Shown: positions 36,971 to 46,732 of the stretch, one piece after another
How positions within the stretch are numbered: position 1 is the first letter of the stretch
Layout: every line of letters begins with the position of its first letter
Origin: Methanobacteriales archaeon HGW-Methanobacteriales-1
GTDB taxonomy: Archaea; Methanobacteriota; Methanobacteria; Methanobacteriales; Methanobacteriaceae
Direction of reading: 5' to 3'
DNA length: 64,000 nt
Assembly (NCBI GenBank): GCA_002839705.1
Contig: PGYO01000001.1
Location: 1 to 64,000 of the forward strand
The notes under the pieces: model-generated
The model's database searches: none
Told to the model about the DNA's origin: nothing
Seen by the model: the letters and a program-made list of their open reading frames with translations, nothing else
Translations under genes and position numbers: made by a program

Positions 36971-37726
36971 TTAAATATTAAAAAAGGCCGAAGCATTTTT
37001 TTCAGATACTTTTGCAATATCTTTTTCTTTAAAATCAGCTAATCTCATTTGATGAACGGTCTTTGGAACAGAAAGTGGATCTGAAGGTGAAGAACTTATG
37101 TCACTATTTAAAACAAATTTATCAGTTCCATAATTTTTTAATAGATTCACTGCTTCTTGATGAGTCATTTTTCTGGGTTGAACTGTAAGGCCCAGGGTGA
37201 ATTCTTGATCAACGAGGTCCTCTACTATATTAAAATCTACATGGTCAATTATAACGAGTTTAGGATCGATATTCTCTAAAATAATCTTTTTAGTGATTTT
37301 TGTTACTTCTTTTTTGTTTGTTCGGGGGGTATGTACAATTACTTTAGCTTTTAAATCGTCTGCAATTTTCAACTGTTTGATGAAAACATTTATTTCTTCA
37401 TTAGAAGTTGTTTCAAGCCCAATTTCTCCAATAGCAACCATTAAATTATTTTGAAGTAGGTTTGGTAAAGCTTGAATTATAATATCATAGTTTTTGGAGA
37501 TGCTTCGGGGGTGTAAACCCAGGGCAACATACAACTTTAATCCATTTTCACCAGCCCTTTTAATATCATTACTTACAAGTCTATGGAAATGATCAAGTAC
37601 TACCTCGGATGTTGTCATTCTTAGAGGATCATGGGCGCAAGTTATAGCTTTATCTATTCCGGATATTGCCATTTTTTCAAAATCTTCATAAGGTCGTGTA
37701 TCTGCATGTATATGTGCATCTATCAT
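36971..37726 (-). CDS. TatD-like metal-dependent hydrolase
   Basis: 251 aa. Metal ligands: DAHIHAD (3-9), YVALGLHPRS, GEIGLE, VIVHTPRTN, VIIDHVD and LNSDISSSPSDP. The series fits the TatD/amidohydrolase group, which includes DNases and other phosphodiesterases; a substrate cannot be assigned. GGTGATACC precedes the ATG. Convergent with the PfkB gene, divergent from the FilR1-type regulators. Confidence 0.85.
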   Translation of the reverse strand: MIDAHIHADTRPYEDFEKMAISGIDKAITCAHDPLRMTTSEVVLDHFHRLVSNDIKRAGENGLKLYVALGLHPRSISKNYDIIIQALPNLLQNNLMVAIGEIGLETTSNEEINVFIKQLKIADDLKAKVIVHTPRTNKKEVTKITKKIILENIDPKLVIIDHVDFNIVEDLVDQEFTLGLTVQPRKMTHQEAVNLLKNYGTDKFVLNSDISSSPSDPLSVPKTVHQMRLADFKEKDIAKVSEKNASAFFNI

Positions 37727-37834
37727 GGTATCACCATCTTAAGTTAATGAAATATATTAAACTGTTAATTTTCTACTAATCTTTTTAAGTAAGTAACATA
37801 CAAATATAGTTATTCTAATAGGGGGAACAGTCCG

Positions 37835-38674
37835 ATGAGAAATCTTTTTGAGTTACACGATTATATTCAAGACGACTTGAAATTCATGGTTAAATCTAAA
37901 ATTAGGTTGCAAATCATGTTTAGTCTTTTAGAAGGCCCTAAATCTATGAAAGAAATAAATGAGACGCGCAATTTAAGTTTTGCAACCCTTTCTAATAATA
38001 TGAAACTCCTACTTCAAGCAAATTTAGTGCGGAAAGTGACTACTACATTTGAACTAACACATTTTGGTAAGTTAAAGTTGGATTCTATTATTGATTTCCA
38101 ACAATCAACTATTTTTTCAAATAGGTTTGAAGATTTATTATTAAATCATGATATTAGTGGTATTCCTGATTTTCTAATTCAAGATATGGGTGTATTTTCT
38201 GATTCAGAACTTGTTCAATCAACTCCTGCTGATATTTATAAAACTCATAATACTTTTAAACATCTTTTAACTGAATCAAAAGAAATATTTGGTGTTTCTC
38301 CTATTTCACATCCGGATTATACAGAATTATTTCAAGAACTACTCAAATCAAATGTAAAAGCCCACTTAATTCTTACAGATGATATAATTAAGAGAACAGC
38401 CACTACAGCTGATTTGAAAACATTAACCGGTTCTATTACTAATAGAAATCTCGAACTTTGGCAATATTCTGGTGAATTAAAAATAGCATTTACTGTGGCG
38501 GATAATTTTGTTTCATTAGGTTTTTTTAGTGATGATGGAACGTATGATCAAAATCGAGATTTAGTAAGTAAAAAAAAAGATGCAATTGACTGGACAAAAA
38601 GATTATTTGATTATTATTATCAAAGGTCAGAAAAAGTAGGAATTACTAATCTGGCAAAGATTATGGTTTCATAG
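37835..38674 (+). CDS. FilR1-type transcription regulator (DUF1724), copy 1
   Basis: 279 aa. Winged-helix N terminus (SMKEINETRNLSFATLSNNMKLLLQANLVRK, shown in part), then the middle/C-terminal domain typical of methanogen FilR1/DUF1724 proteins with LELWQYSGELKIAFTVADNFVSLGFFSDDGTYD. FilR1 of Methanosaeta controls growth form and methanogenesis with filaments; other members have unknown targets. GGGGG lies 9 bases before the ATG. The second copy follows after 6 bases. Confidence 0.85.
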   Translation: MRNLFELHDYIQDDLKFMVKSKIRLQIMFSLLEGPKSMKEINETRNLSFATLSNNMKLLLQANLVRKVTTTFELTHFGKLKLDSIIDFQQSTIFSNRFEDLLLNHDISGIPDFLIQDMGVFSDSELVQSTPADIYKTHNTFKHLLTESKEIFGVSPISHPDYTELFQELLKSNVKAHLILTDDIIKRTATTADLKTLTGSITNRNLELWQYSGELKIAFTVADNFVSLGFFSDDGTYDQNRDLVSKKKDAIDWTKRLFDYYYQRSEKVGITNLAKIMVS

Positions 38675-38680
38675 GGGGAA

Positions 38681-39538
38681 ATGCACTTGTTGATAGATGC
38701 TTATCATTATTTAGAAAATCAACCTGATGATATAAAGTTCTTGGCAGTATCGAATGTCAGAACGAAAATTTTGCTTAGCTTGTATGATGGTCCTAAAAAA
38801 TTGGCATATTTAAGAGAAAAGACGGGGATTGCTTCTTCTACAATAATTCATGGTTTAGGACAACTTGAAAATAAGAATTGGATCAGTCGTAGGGGAGATA
38901 ATTCTTACTTAACTTCCAAGGGAAAAATTATTTTAGTAAATCTGATAAAACTTATGGAAAAATTAGAAACCATAAATAAGCAACATATTTTCTGGAAAAA
39001 CCATAATTTAGATGGAATACCTCTAAAATTACAAAAAGATATTCATGTGCTTAATGAATCTTATTTAGTTCAAGTGAAGCTGGATAATTTAGAAGAACCA
39101 TTTACCAGATATTTGGAAATGTTATCCCATGCAAATAATATATGTGCTGTTTTACCAGTTTGTTTTTCAAGACATAATGATGCCATTCAAAGAATTTTAG
39201 TGAATGGTGGATTTGTAAAATTAATTCTTGATAAAGATATCTTAAAACAGTTTATAGAACAATTTAATAGTTTTGATGTGATAAAATTTGTTAAAATGGG
39301 CAGTTTAGAAATATGGGTAGTTCCGGATAATTTGGAAGTTGCTTGTGTGGTATCTGAAAATTTCACTTCTTTAGGATTATTTTTTGAAAATGGTGTCTAT
39401 GACACTTCTTGTCTACTAATGGGCTATAATAAACCTGCTTTAGATTGGGGAAATAATCTTTTTCACCATTACCAAAATATTGCTGAAAAGATTGATAAAA
39501 ATGATATAAAACAGATAGAATCCTGGATTAAAATTTAA
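38681..39538 (+). CDS. FilR1-type transcription regulator (DUF1724), copy 2
   Basis: 285 aa, paralogue of the preceding gene: KFLAVSNVRTKILLSLYDGPK matches KFMVKSKIRLQIMFSLLEGPK, and MGSLEIWVVPDNLEVACVV matches the equivalent strand. The two differ throughout, so this is an old tandem duplication. The ATG is only two bases from GGGGG; TTG codons at 38687 or 38690 would have better spacing, so the true start may be slightly later. Probably co-transcribed with copy 1. Confidence 0.82.
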   Translation: MHLLIDAYHYLENQPDDIKFLAVSNVRTKILLSLYDGPKKLAYLREKTGIASSTIIHGLGQLENKNWISRRGDNSYLTSKGKIILVNLIKLMEKLETINKQHIFWKNHNLDGIPLKLQKDIHVLNESYLVQVKLDNLEEPFTRYLEMLSHANNICAVLPVCFSRHNDAIQRILVNGGFVKLILDKDILKQFIEQFNSFDVIKFVKMGSLEIWVVPDNLEVACVVSENFTSLGLFFENGVYDTSCLLMGYNKPALDWGNNLFHHYQNIAEKIDKNDIKQIESWIKI

Positions 39539-39649
39539 TAGAATTTGAATCTATAAAATTCAAATTAAACTAATAAATGGTAAATTAAACAATTATTTAT
39601 AATAAAGTAGATAAGTAAAAATTAAAATAAAATTTTAAAGAGCTTAAAT

Positions 39650-41380
39650 TCATAATAGCTCTTTAAATTCTTTTTTTGAAGTTAAAAGATCTGAAACAAT
39701 CTCTGGAACAATTTTTAGAGGAATTCTATATTGTTTGGAATCATCTCTATTTCTAATAGTAACTGTTTCATCTTCCAATGATTCATGATCCACGGTTATG
39801 GCAAATGGAACACCAATTTCATCGGACCTAGCATATCTCCGTCCAATAGTTCCTGAGGAGTCATATTCAGCTATGAAACCATTAGATCTCAAATTATCTT
39901 TTATCTCTAAGGCGATTTTTGCCATTCCTTCTTTATTTACCAGTGGAAAAACACTTACTTCTACAGGAGCAATGTCTTTGGCCAGTTTGAAGTAAGATCT
40001 ATCCTCTTCTTCCTGGAATGAGTGCAGTAAAAGTGAATAGACAATTCTATCTATGCCAAAAGATGGCTCAATTACATGAGGGAATATCTTTTCTCCTCTA
40101 ATTACTTCATCAATTTCCTCAAAATTCACGTGTTCTGGCAGTATTTCGTAAGTAGAATTGAGTTCTACATTGAAGCTAGAGTGTTCCTGGAATGATTTTC
40201 GAATTTCTTCTGCATCTGACTCTTGTAAGACTTTTATTAATTTAGGAGCAGCTCCTTTAAAGGTCGGGCCAAATACACTCATATTAGGCTTAGCAATTGT
40301 CTTTTTGACGGGTTTTGGTTCATCATATTCAATGAAAACCCGCAAATCTTCATTGCTGTGTTCACTGTGTGATTTCAAATCATAATCCGTCCTATCAGCA
40401 ATACCAATTATTTCCACCCAACCATAATTATCGGTTTGAACCTCCACATCCCAACAATCGATTGCATAGTGGGCCATTTCACTTGGAAGGTGCTGTCTGA
40501 ATCTTAAAGCTTCATCTGGTATTCCTATTTCCCTTAAAAATTTCTGAGCCAGATAAAGCTGGTATATTAACATTTCACTGGAAACAATTTTATCATCCCG
40601 TGCTTCCTGAGTTGTGATCTTTAATGGTTCTTCAGTGGCTAACTGACAGTCTGAAGAATATAAACTCAGTTTTTCAGACTTTATTTGGGAAAATTTAGGG
40701 TGAGTTTTGTCCTCAGGATTTACAAAGATCTCTGCCTCGGCCTGTGTAAATTCCCTTAGCCTAATAACACCCTGCCGTGGAGAAATTTCATTTCGATAGG
40801 CTTTACCCAGTTGAACTACGCCAAATGGTAATTTATTTCTGAAAAACCTTAAAAGTCTTTTAAATGGAATGAAAATTCCCTGAGCTGTTTCAGGCCGCAT
40901 ATAACCTGTTTTTTTGCCCTTTGCCCCAATTAATGTTTGGAACATTAGATTGTAACTCCAAACATGAGTAAGATGGCCACCACACTTGGGACACCTTATT
41001 TCATTTTCAGAGATAATTTCGGTAATTTTTTGATTTTCCAGGCCTTCTACTTCTTGTCCAATGGCTTCTTTTACTATATGGTCTGCCCGATAAACATCCA
41101 TACATTCTTTACATTCAGTCATAGGGTCTGTGAAGTGATCAACGTGTCCAGATGCTTTTAAAGCCTCTTCAGGCATGATGGTGGGGGATTCAATTTCATA
41201 AAAACCTTCCCCGACTACATAATAGTCTCTCCATTTTTGCATTACATTATTTTTTAAAACTGCACCTAATGGGCCGTAATCAACAAAACCGGATACACCT
41301 GAGTATATTTCGAATGATGACCATAAAAATCCTCTCTTTTTGGCTACATTCATGACATTTTCATGTTTTATACTAATCAT
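39650..41380 (-). CDS. glyS: Glycyl-tRNA synthetase
   Basis: 576 aa, the homodimeric archaeal/eukaryotic form. Class II motifs: FGVVQLGKAYRNEISPRQGVIRLREFTQAEAE (motif 2, shown in part), HVIEPSFGIDRIVYSLLLHS (motif 3), and ETAQGIF. A CKEC ... CPKCGGHLTHV zinc site is inserted near residues 85-145. The C-terminal anticodon-binding domain starts at APVEVSVFPLVNKEG. AGGAGATGATT precedes the ATG. Confidence 0.96.
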   Translation of the reverse strand: MISIKHENVMNVAKKRGFLWSSFEIYSGVSGFVDYGPLGAVLKNNVMQKWRDYYVVGEGFYEIESPTIMPEEALKASGHVDHFTDPMTECKECMDVYRADHIVKEAIGQEVEGLENQKITEIISENEIRCPKCGGHLTHVWSYNLMFQTLIGAKGKKTGYMRPETAQGIFIPFKRLLRFFRNKLPFGVVQLGKAYRNEISPRQGVIRLREFTQAEAEIFVNPEDKTHPKFSQIKSEKLSLYSSDCQLATEEPLKITTQEARDDKIVSSEMLIYQLYLAQKFLREIGIPDEALRFRQHLPSEMAHYAIDCWDVEVQTDNYGWVEIIGIADRTDYDLKSHSEHSNEDLRVFIEYDEPKPVKKTIAKPNMSVFGPTFKGAAPKLIKVLQESDAEEIRKSFQEHSSFNVELNSTYEILPEHVNFEEIDEVIRGEKIFPHVIEPSFGIDRIVYSLLLHSFQEEEDRSYFKLAKDIAPVEVSVFPLVNKEGMAKIALEIKDNLRSNGFIAEYDSSGTIGRRYARSDEIGVPFAITVDHESLEDETVTIRNRDDSKQYRIPLKIVPEIVSDLLTSKKEFKELL

Positions 41381-41488
41381 CTCCTAATGAATTTGATAAA
41401 TTAAAATTTTTATTTTAATAAATAATTATTTAGTATTTTTAGCCCTTAATTTTCCTAAATTGGATTATTTATGATAATCATATCGTAA

Positions 41489-42085
41489 TCAGAGCTTATT
41501 ATTCTTTAATTCATAATCGTGCTTTATTCTACTTGATTCTGGTCGTGTTTGACCCATATACTTACTATCTCTATCTGGATGCCCATAAGGTTTGTTTGCT
41601 GGTGAGGTCATAGTTTCAAAGACTATCTGACACACTCTCTGACCAGGGTACAGCGCTACTGGCATTTTACCAATGTTGGATATCTCTAAAGTAATTTTAC
41701 CGTGAAAACCAGGATCTATATAACCTGCAGTTACATGCATGGTTATCCCTAATCGTCCCATGGAAGAACGACCCTCTACACGGGCCACCAGATTGTCTGG
41801 TAAATGGACAGTTTCAAAAGTCGTGGCCAGTGCAAATTCTCCAGGATGTATAATAAATGGTTCGTTTTCATCAATATGGAATGATTCCATGTAAGAATCC
41901 ATGTCGGACTTATCTTTAGGATCTATAAATGGCTTTCTAATTATTTTAAACCCCTTAAACTCACTTCCAATTCTTAAATCAACAGAAGAAGGTTGAATCT
42001 GTCTTTCAGGGTCTTCCAATGGATCAATTAATATTAAATCATCTTCTAAATACTTTCTTATATCACTGTCACTTAGAATTGCCAT
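41489..42085 (-). CDS. dcd: dCTP deaminase (possibly bifunctional with dUTPase)
   Basis: 198 aa. Catalytic segment RSSMGRLGITMHVTAGYIDPGFHGKIT (shown in part) contains the Ser-Ser-x-Arg and the loop with the general base; ALATTFETVHLPDNLVARVEG precedes it. Methanogen Dcd proteins often convert dCTP directly to dUMP, but the sequence alone does not separate mono- and bifunctional forms. GAGGGCG precedes the ATG. Confidence 0.92.
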   Translation of the reverse strand: MAILSDSDIRKYLEDDLILIDPLEDPERQIQPSSVDLRIGSEFKGFKIIRKPFIDPKDKSDMDSYMESFHIDENEPFIIHPGEFALATTFETVHLPDNLVARVEGRSSMGRLGITMHVTAGYIDPGFHGKITLEISNIGKMPVALYPGQRVCQIVFETMTSPANKPYGHPDRDSKYMGQTRPESSRIKHDYELKNNKL

Positions 42086-42414
42086 TTTTCGCCCTCTTGT
42101 CTTTTTATGTTACTAATCCTTTTATTTGAGTTTAAATAGTTCAATTTATAATAATTCAATAATAGTTTAACTATTCAATTTATTGTATTGAATTTAAGAT
42201 TAGATATTTCAATTTCATATGTTTTATATTTTTAAATAGTGAAATTTTTATAAATAAATTCGGTGTAAATTTTTATATTTGAAAAATAATTAGCTAAAAT
42301 CAATAACATATCTCAATTTAAACAATATTTATTAATCTCTTATTTTTCATCGGATTTATGGTTAAAAATTATTTACTTATCTTTATTTATTTGTTTTCAG
42401 CTTTTTTTTAAATA
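42086..42414. other. Intergenic region
   Basis: 329 bp of AT-rich DNA between dcd and the DUF1512 gene's end. ATTCAAT and ATTGAAT near 42173-42196 form a weak dyad. It holds the dcd promoter region; no gene, tRNA or strong structure was seen. Confidence 0.5.
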
Positions 42415-43557
42415 TTAGGATTTACCAGGCTTTTTAAATTCAATTTCAGAAATATCACTAACGATGTTAGGGATTCCAGAGCTATTACCCACTCCAATTA
42501 TTAATATATTTGATCCTTTTGGTGAACGTAGAATTGATTTTTTAAGGATATTTATTGCCATTTGGGAGCTTTCTGCAATTTCTTCACTCATTTGACTCAT
42601 GGCCTCTTCAGGGCTCATTTTTATTACAATGGCGTCAATTTTAATATCATTTGAAGTTGCTTTTTCTTCTATTAACCATTTTTCTATGCCTAAACCACCT
42701 ATAACTACTCCAATTCCTTCTGCTAGTCTTCCAGTCTTTTCCCCTTCAAGCTTGGTCGTCGCATCTAAACTGATAATTCGATTTATATTATTTTTTTCAA
42801 TAATTTCAGTCGCTATTTTTCCCACAGGACCCACTCTTGCGCCGGGCCCTTTAGCTCTAAGAATAGTTAATTCACGACCTTTAAATTTGTGATTTGAAGA
42901 AATCATATCTCCTAAATCATCTAAATCACTCTCATGATTACTGGAATTAAGATTATCAATGAATCTTCCAGCAATCAGGGGCCCAATTCCATCTCCAATG
43001 GGTATACCTTCTGAAAATGATTTAGTACCTTCAAATTGGGCTTTAACTAGTCTCATAAGTATGGGAAGACTCATTTGGAGAGATAACATAAGTTGGAGGT
43101 TTCCTGTTTTCCGGGCCAATTCCATATTATGTTTAACCAATTTGCTTACAGCATTAAGGCCAATAGTAGCTTTTATAACCATAATTATATTTGATTTAGT
43201 TTCCTCATCGACTTCAGGAGCAATTTCATAGGCCATATCTTTAAAACGGTCTTCCCCTAACTCTAAAATTTTATCAAACTTTTTTACCAGGCCTTGCGGA
43301 TCTAAATTCATCGGGGGGACTATAAAAAATTCAATAAATCTATCTACAGAGTCCTCTGGATCTTTCAGTGGGGTTTCCTGTTCTTTGGAAATTTTTACCA
43401 AGATACTCTTTGCTTCTTTCACTATGGATTCCAATTCATTAACAGTTCTATTTATGGATGAAATCATTCTTAGTCGCATAATTTTAGGTAAAAAGAATAA
43501 TATGATTACAAATGCCAATATTCCTGCTAATTCTAATGGCCCTAGTCCAAATATCAT
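42415..43557 (-). CDS. DUF1512 membrane-anchored protein
   Basis: 380 aa. A single N-terminal membrane helix (LGPLELAGILAFVIILFFLP) anchors a large soluble domain with conserved-looking LRAKGPGARVGPVGKIATEI and GVVIGGLGIEKWLIEEKA blocks. It matches the archaeal DUF1512 family. The function is unknown; the second half recalls nucleotide-binding folds but no motif is definite. GAGGATAAAA precedes the ATG. Confidence 0.82.
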   Translation of the reverse strand: MIFGLGPLELAGILAFVIILFFLPKIMRLRMISSINRTVNELESIVKEAKSILVKISKEQETPLKDPEDSVDRFIEFFIVPPMNLDPQGLVKKFDKILELGEDRFKDMAYEIAPEVDEETKSNIIMVIKATIGLNAVSKLVKHNMELARKTGNLQLMLSLQMSLPILMRLVKAQFEGTKSFSEGIPIGDGIGPLIAGRFIDNLNSSNHESDLDDLGDMISSNHKFKGRELTILRAKGPGARVGPVGKIATEIIEKNNINRIISLDATTKLEGEKTGRLAEGIGVVIGGLGIEKWLIEEKATSNDIKIDAIVIKMSPEEAMSQMSEEIAESSQMAINILKKSILRSPKGSNILIIGVGNSSGIPNIVSDISEIEFKKPGKS

Positions 43558-43726
43558 TTTTATCCTCTTAATTTTAGAATATTTTTAGAATATGCAATTT
43601 TGATAATGTTTTAATCTTTTTTATTCAAAATTAAATTCAATAATTAAATTTATTATTTATCTAATTAATTTATTAATACAGTTGTATTAGCTTGAATAAA
43701 ATTTAGAATAAGATTTTATAATAAAA

Positions 43727-44449
43727 TCATTCCATTTTACCATTTATTCTTCTAAAAATACCTTTAAGGGTATGGGCTTCTCTTCCAGTAATAAAAGCAC
43801 GGCCTAAAATGTTTTTAAAAGTTTTAGTACCATTTTTCTTTTTGTGCGGAGGAATATCTAATTTTTCTACAACTTCTTCCATTTCTTCTATTAAATATTC
43901 TTTTTCGCTTAGAGAGGCCTCTTCTAGGCCTTCTACATTAAATTCATTTCTATTTTTGAATATTTCATAGAAAATAATGGCCGCAGCATGGGTTATATTC
44001 ATAATGGGATAAATTTCGTCTGTGGGAATGCTCACTACTGCATCACAAATTTCTATTTCATCATTATATAATCCATCACCTTCTCTTCCAAATAAAAATG
44101 CTATTTTACCTTCTGTACGTATGGATTCGGCGAGTTGCTGTGGTTTTAGGGGAATACGTGATAATTTGTAACTTCCACCAGGAGTTCCAGTAGTACCGAT
44201 TATGAAATCTATCTGTTTTGCTTCAAGTAAATTTGTAATAGATTTGTGAATTTCAGCGTGTTCTACCAGTTCACGTGCGTGCATTGCCTGAAAATAAGCT
44301 TCTTTTTTTAGTTCGCATGGATTTACAAGAATTAAATTATAAAGACCAAAATTTTTCATAGTTCTGGCTAAAAAACCAATATTTCCTGGAGATTCTGGCT
44401 CTACAAATACCACGTAGATGTTATCTTTTAAAAAATCTTTTTTTTCCAT
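43727..44449 (-). CDS. TrmJ-type SPOUT tRNA/rRNA methyltransferase
   Basis: 240 aa from the ATG with GGAG 6 bases upstream; a TTG four codons earlier overlaps this site and is rejected. SPOUT motifs are ESPGNIGFLARTMKNFG (motif 1), FLFGREGDGLYNDEIEICD (motif 2) and IPTDEIYPIMNITHAAAI (motif 3), which form the SAM knot. TrmJ methylates ribose at position 32 of tRNA; the exact archaeal target is inferred. The C-terminal helical extension is typical. Confidence 0.85.
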   Translation of the reverse strand: MEKKDFLKDNIYVVFVEPESPGNIGFLARTMKNFGLYNLILVNPCELKKEAYFQAMHARELVEHAEIHKSITNLLEAKQIDFIIGTTGTPGGSYKLSRIPLKPQQLAESIRTEGKIAFLFGREGDGLYNDEIEICDAVVSIPTDEIYPIMNITHAAAIIFYEIFKNRNEFNVEGLEEASLSEKEYLIEEMEEVVEKLDIPPHKKKNGTKTFKNILGRAFITGREAHTLKGIFRRINGKME

Positions 44450-44583
44450 TTTAATCTCCAACAGATTAATAAGTTTTATTCAAGATCACTTTTTTAAAAT
44501 AAGTTAATAGATGAAAATAGGAAATCATCTATGAATTTAATGAACTAATGATATAGTACTCATTGCAACATTATTGTAATAAT

Positions 44584-46119
44584 TCAATTGGAATAGGCCA
44601 TATCAAGGAGTTCTAGGATATTCATGACTTTTACATTTCCTAATCCTTCTTTTTCCAGAGAATCTTTTATATGCATCTGACAGAACGGACAAATGGTAAT
44701 TACCGCATCTACATCCAGATTTCCAATCATTTCTGCTTTTCTTTTACCTAAAGCAGCTGCTATTTCAGGTTTACCTGATTTTACTCCTCCACCAGAACCA
44801 CAGCACTGATTTGGTTCTTCCATTTCAACGAATTCCAAGCCTTTTATTTTCTTTAATATTTCTCGAGGTTGCAATCGTATTCCTTGGCTCCGAGAGAGAT
44901 GGCAGGGGTCATGGTACGTTACTTTCATATTCACGGGTTTTGTATTGCTCATATCCAGATTATCAGCTAGAAATTCGCTTATATCCATAACATTAAGATC
45001 AACACCGAATTTGGGATAATCTTTTTTTAAGGTGGCCCCACATCCTGCACAAACGGTGATTATAGTGTCATAATCTTGCAGTGCTTTCTTATTTTGCTCT
45101 ACCAGCTTTTCAAGTGCATCCACTTGCCCGGTTCTAATCAAAGGGGAGCCACAGCAAACCTGATTGATGGGAACATCCACTTGAATTCCATTATTTTCCA
45201 GAACTTTTAAAAGAGCGAAACCAATATCTGGCATCCTGTAATCAACCAGACAACCAGTAAAGAATGCTACTTTTTGGTTGTTTTCCTTTTGAGATTCAGT
45301 TTCAGATGGATAATGCTGGGATGAATCTTGTAGGGCCTTTATTAAACTTTTTTCAAGGGGTTCCACAGACCTTCCAGTTTCCACAATGGACTGCTTAAGT
45401 TTCTTTTGAGGTTCAAGTGGTCCTACATCTTCCCTACATGCAATAGCTCTTAATTTTTCAATGGCATCTCCAGGAATGCTAATTTCCTTAGGACAAACTT
45501 CTGCACACTTTCCACAAGTGGTGCAACAATACAAACCTTCATCAAACCCTTCAAGAGCTCTATCGCCACTGTCTCTAGGATCTAAAGCAAATTTAGATAA
45601 AGATCTCATGAAATATGGTCCTGCATATTCTGAGCTCTCTTTTATTACGGGACATGCAGATAAACAGGAGAAACATTCAATACAACTCCTTAGTTTTTTG
45701 GAGTCAACACATTTCTCAGCAGGAATGATGTCTGGACATGTTCGAGGTGAATCACTGCTTAATGATTTGACTTCACATTTTTCTAGAAACAGCCTCATTT
45801 TTTCAGCTTTTTCTTCTATTTCCGTCCGATCAACAATAAGATCCTTCATAACAGGAAAATCTAAAGGTTCTATGATAGAATCTGGCTGAATTTCGGCTTT
45901 ACATGCCAAGACAATATTCCCATCCATTTTTAAAGCACATGAACCGCATTGGCCAGCTCTGCAAGAGCTTCTAAATGCAAGATTGGCATTATGGCGGTCA
46001 TTTATAAAATTGAGGGCGTCCAGTACCTTCATCTTTTCTTTTTCTTCTATTTCATAAGTTTCCAGATGGGAATCAGAATCTACTCCCGGATCAAATCTTA
46101 AAACCTTGATTTTTATCAT
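44584..46119 (-). CDS. tfrB: CoM/CoB-fumarate reductase subunit B (TfrB)
   Basis: 511 aa. N-terminal plant-type [2Fe-2S] domain (SSCRAGQCGSC), two 4Fe-4S motifs (CIECFSCLSACP and CCTTCGKCAEVCP), and two CCG domains like HdrB (GSPLIRTGQ after VCCG, and YHDPCHLSRSQG ... QCCGSGGG). TfrB oxidises coenzymes M and B to the heterodisulfide while TfrA reduces fumarate. TfrA is not adjacent, as in other Methanobacteriales. It feeds succinate synthesis. GGAGATAAAA precedes the ATG. Confidence 0.93.
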   Translation of the reverse strand: MIKIKVLRFDPGVDSDSHLETYEIEEKEKMKVLDALNFINDRHNANLAFRSSCRAGQCGSCALKMDGNIVLACKAEIQPDSIIEPLDFPVMKDLIVDRTEIEEKAEKMRLFLEKCEVKSLSSDSPRTCPDIIPAEKCVDSKKLRSCIECFSCLSACPVIKESSEYAGPYFMRSLSKFALDPRDSGDRALEGFDEGLYCCTTCGKCAEVCPKEISIPGDAIEKLRAIACREDVGPLEPQKKLKQSIVETGRSVEPLEKSLIKALQDSSQHYPSETESQKENNQKVAFFTGCLVDYRMPDIGFALLKVLENNGIQVDVPINQVCCGSPLIRTGQVDALEKLVEQNKKALQDYDTIITVCAGCGATLKKDYPKFGVDLNVMDISEFLADNLDMSNTKPVNMKVTYHDPCHLSRSQGIRLQPREILKKIKGLEFVEMEEPNQCCGSGGGVKSGKPEIAAALGKRKAEMIGNLDVDAVITICPFCQMHIKDSLEKEGLGNVKVMNILELLDMAYSN

Positions 46120-46732
46120 TTTTATCTCCAGTTATTGCTATAAATTAAATTTAAACTTCATATGCTATTTTTTTTTAAATTATTGATATTTAGGATAATT
46201 TGTATTTAATTGCCTATTTGTAATTAAATCGTAAAAACAGCAATATCTGATATTTATAATTAATTTCCATATCTATTTCCCAATATTTATTTCAATTAAT
46301 TAATATTCTATAACTTCATTTCTTTTAAATTATTTAATATTAAAATAATATTGTGCCATATATAATATAAGATTTTTGAAACTGGAAAAAATTGAAATAA
46401 ATCTAATTTTTAATAATCTATGGGATAACTAAATGTAAGTAGAATTAATCTTAATGAAATAGAATATAATCAAATTTTTGAAGTTATTAGATTGTAGATT
46501 TAATAGCATTATTTAATAGCATTTATATTTTAAGAAGTATAATTTTAGAAATAACCTATTAATCTGAATATGCACTCAATGATTTTAAATTTATACTTGC
46601 AAGACTTTAAAATTAATGTTCAATAATTGTGAGATATGCGTTTTTTCCATAAATTAATCGATTAATAAATTAAATTACAAAAATTACAGATTATAAACTA
46701 TATTTTAACTTAAAAATGATTAAGGTGATTTA
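46120..46732. other. Long divergent intergenic region, tfrB-iorA
   Basis: 613 bp, strongly AT-rich, carrying the promoters of tfrB (leftward) and iorAB (rightward). ATTAATCGATTAAT (46653-46666) is a perfect 14-base palindrome 67 bases before iorA, and TTATAAACTA (about 46692-46701) is the likely iorA TATA box, so the palindrome sits just upstream of it and may be an operator. No open frame or tRNA was seen. Confidence 0.5.

Noticed and set aside
44449-44461. TTG start four codons upstream of the TrmJ-type gene
   Set aside because: It overlaps the GGAG ribosome site that serves the ATG at 44449, which has correct spacing.
46120-46732. Hidden tRNA or small gene in the 613-bp gap
   Set aside because: No GC-rich cloverleaf, CCA end or open frame with a ribosome site could be found; the DNA is AT-rich throughout.
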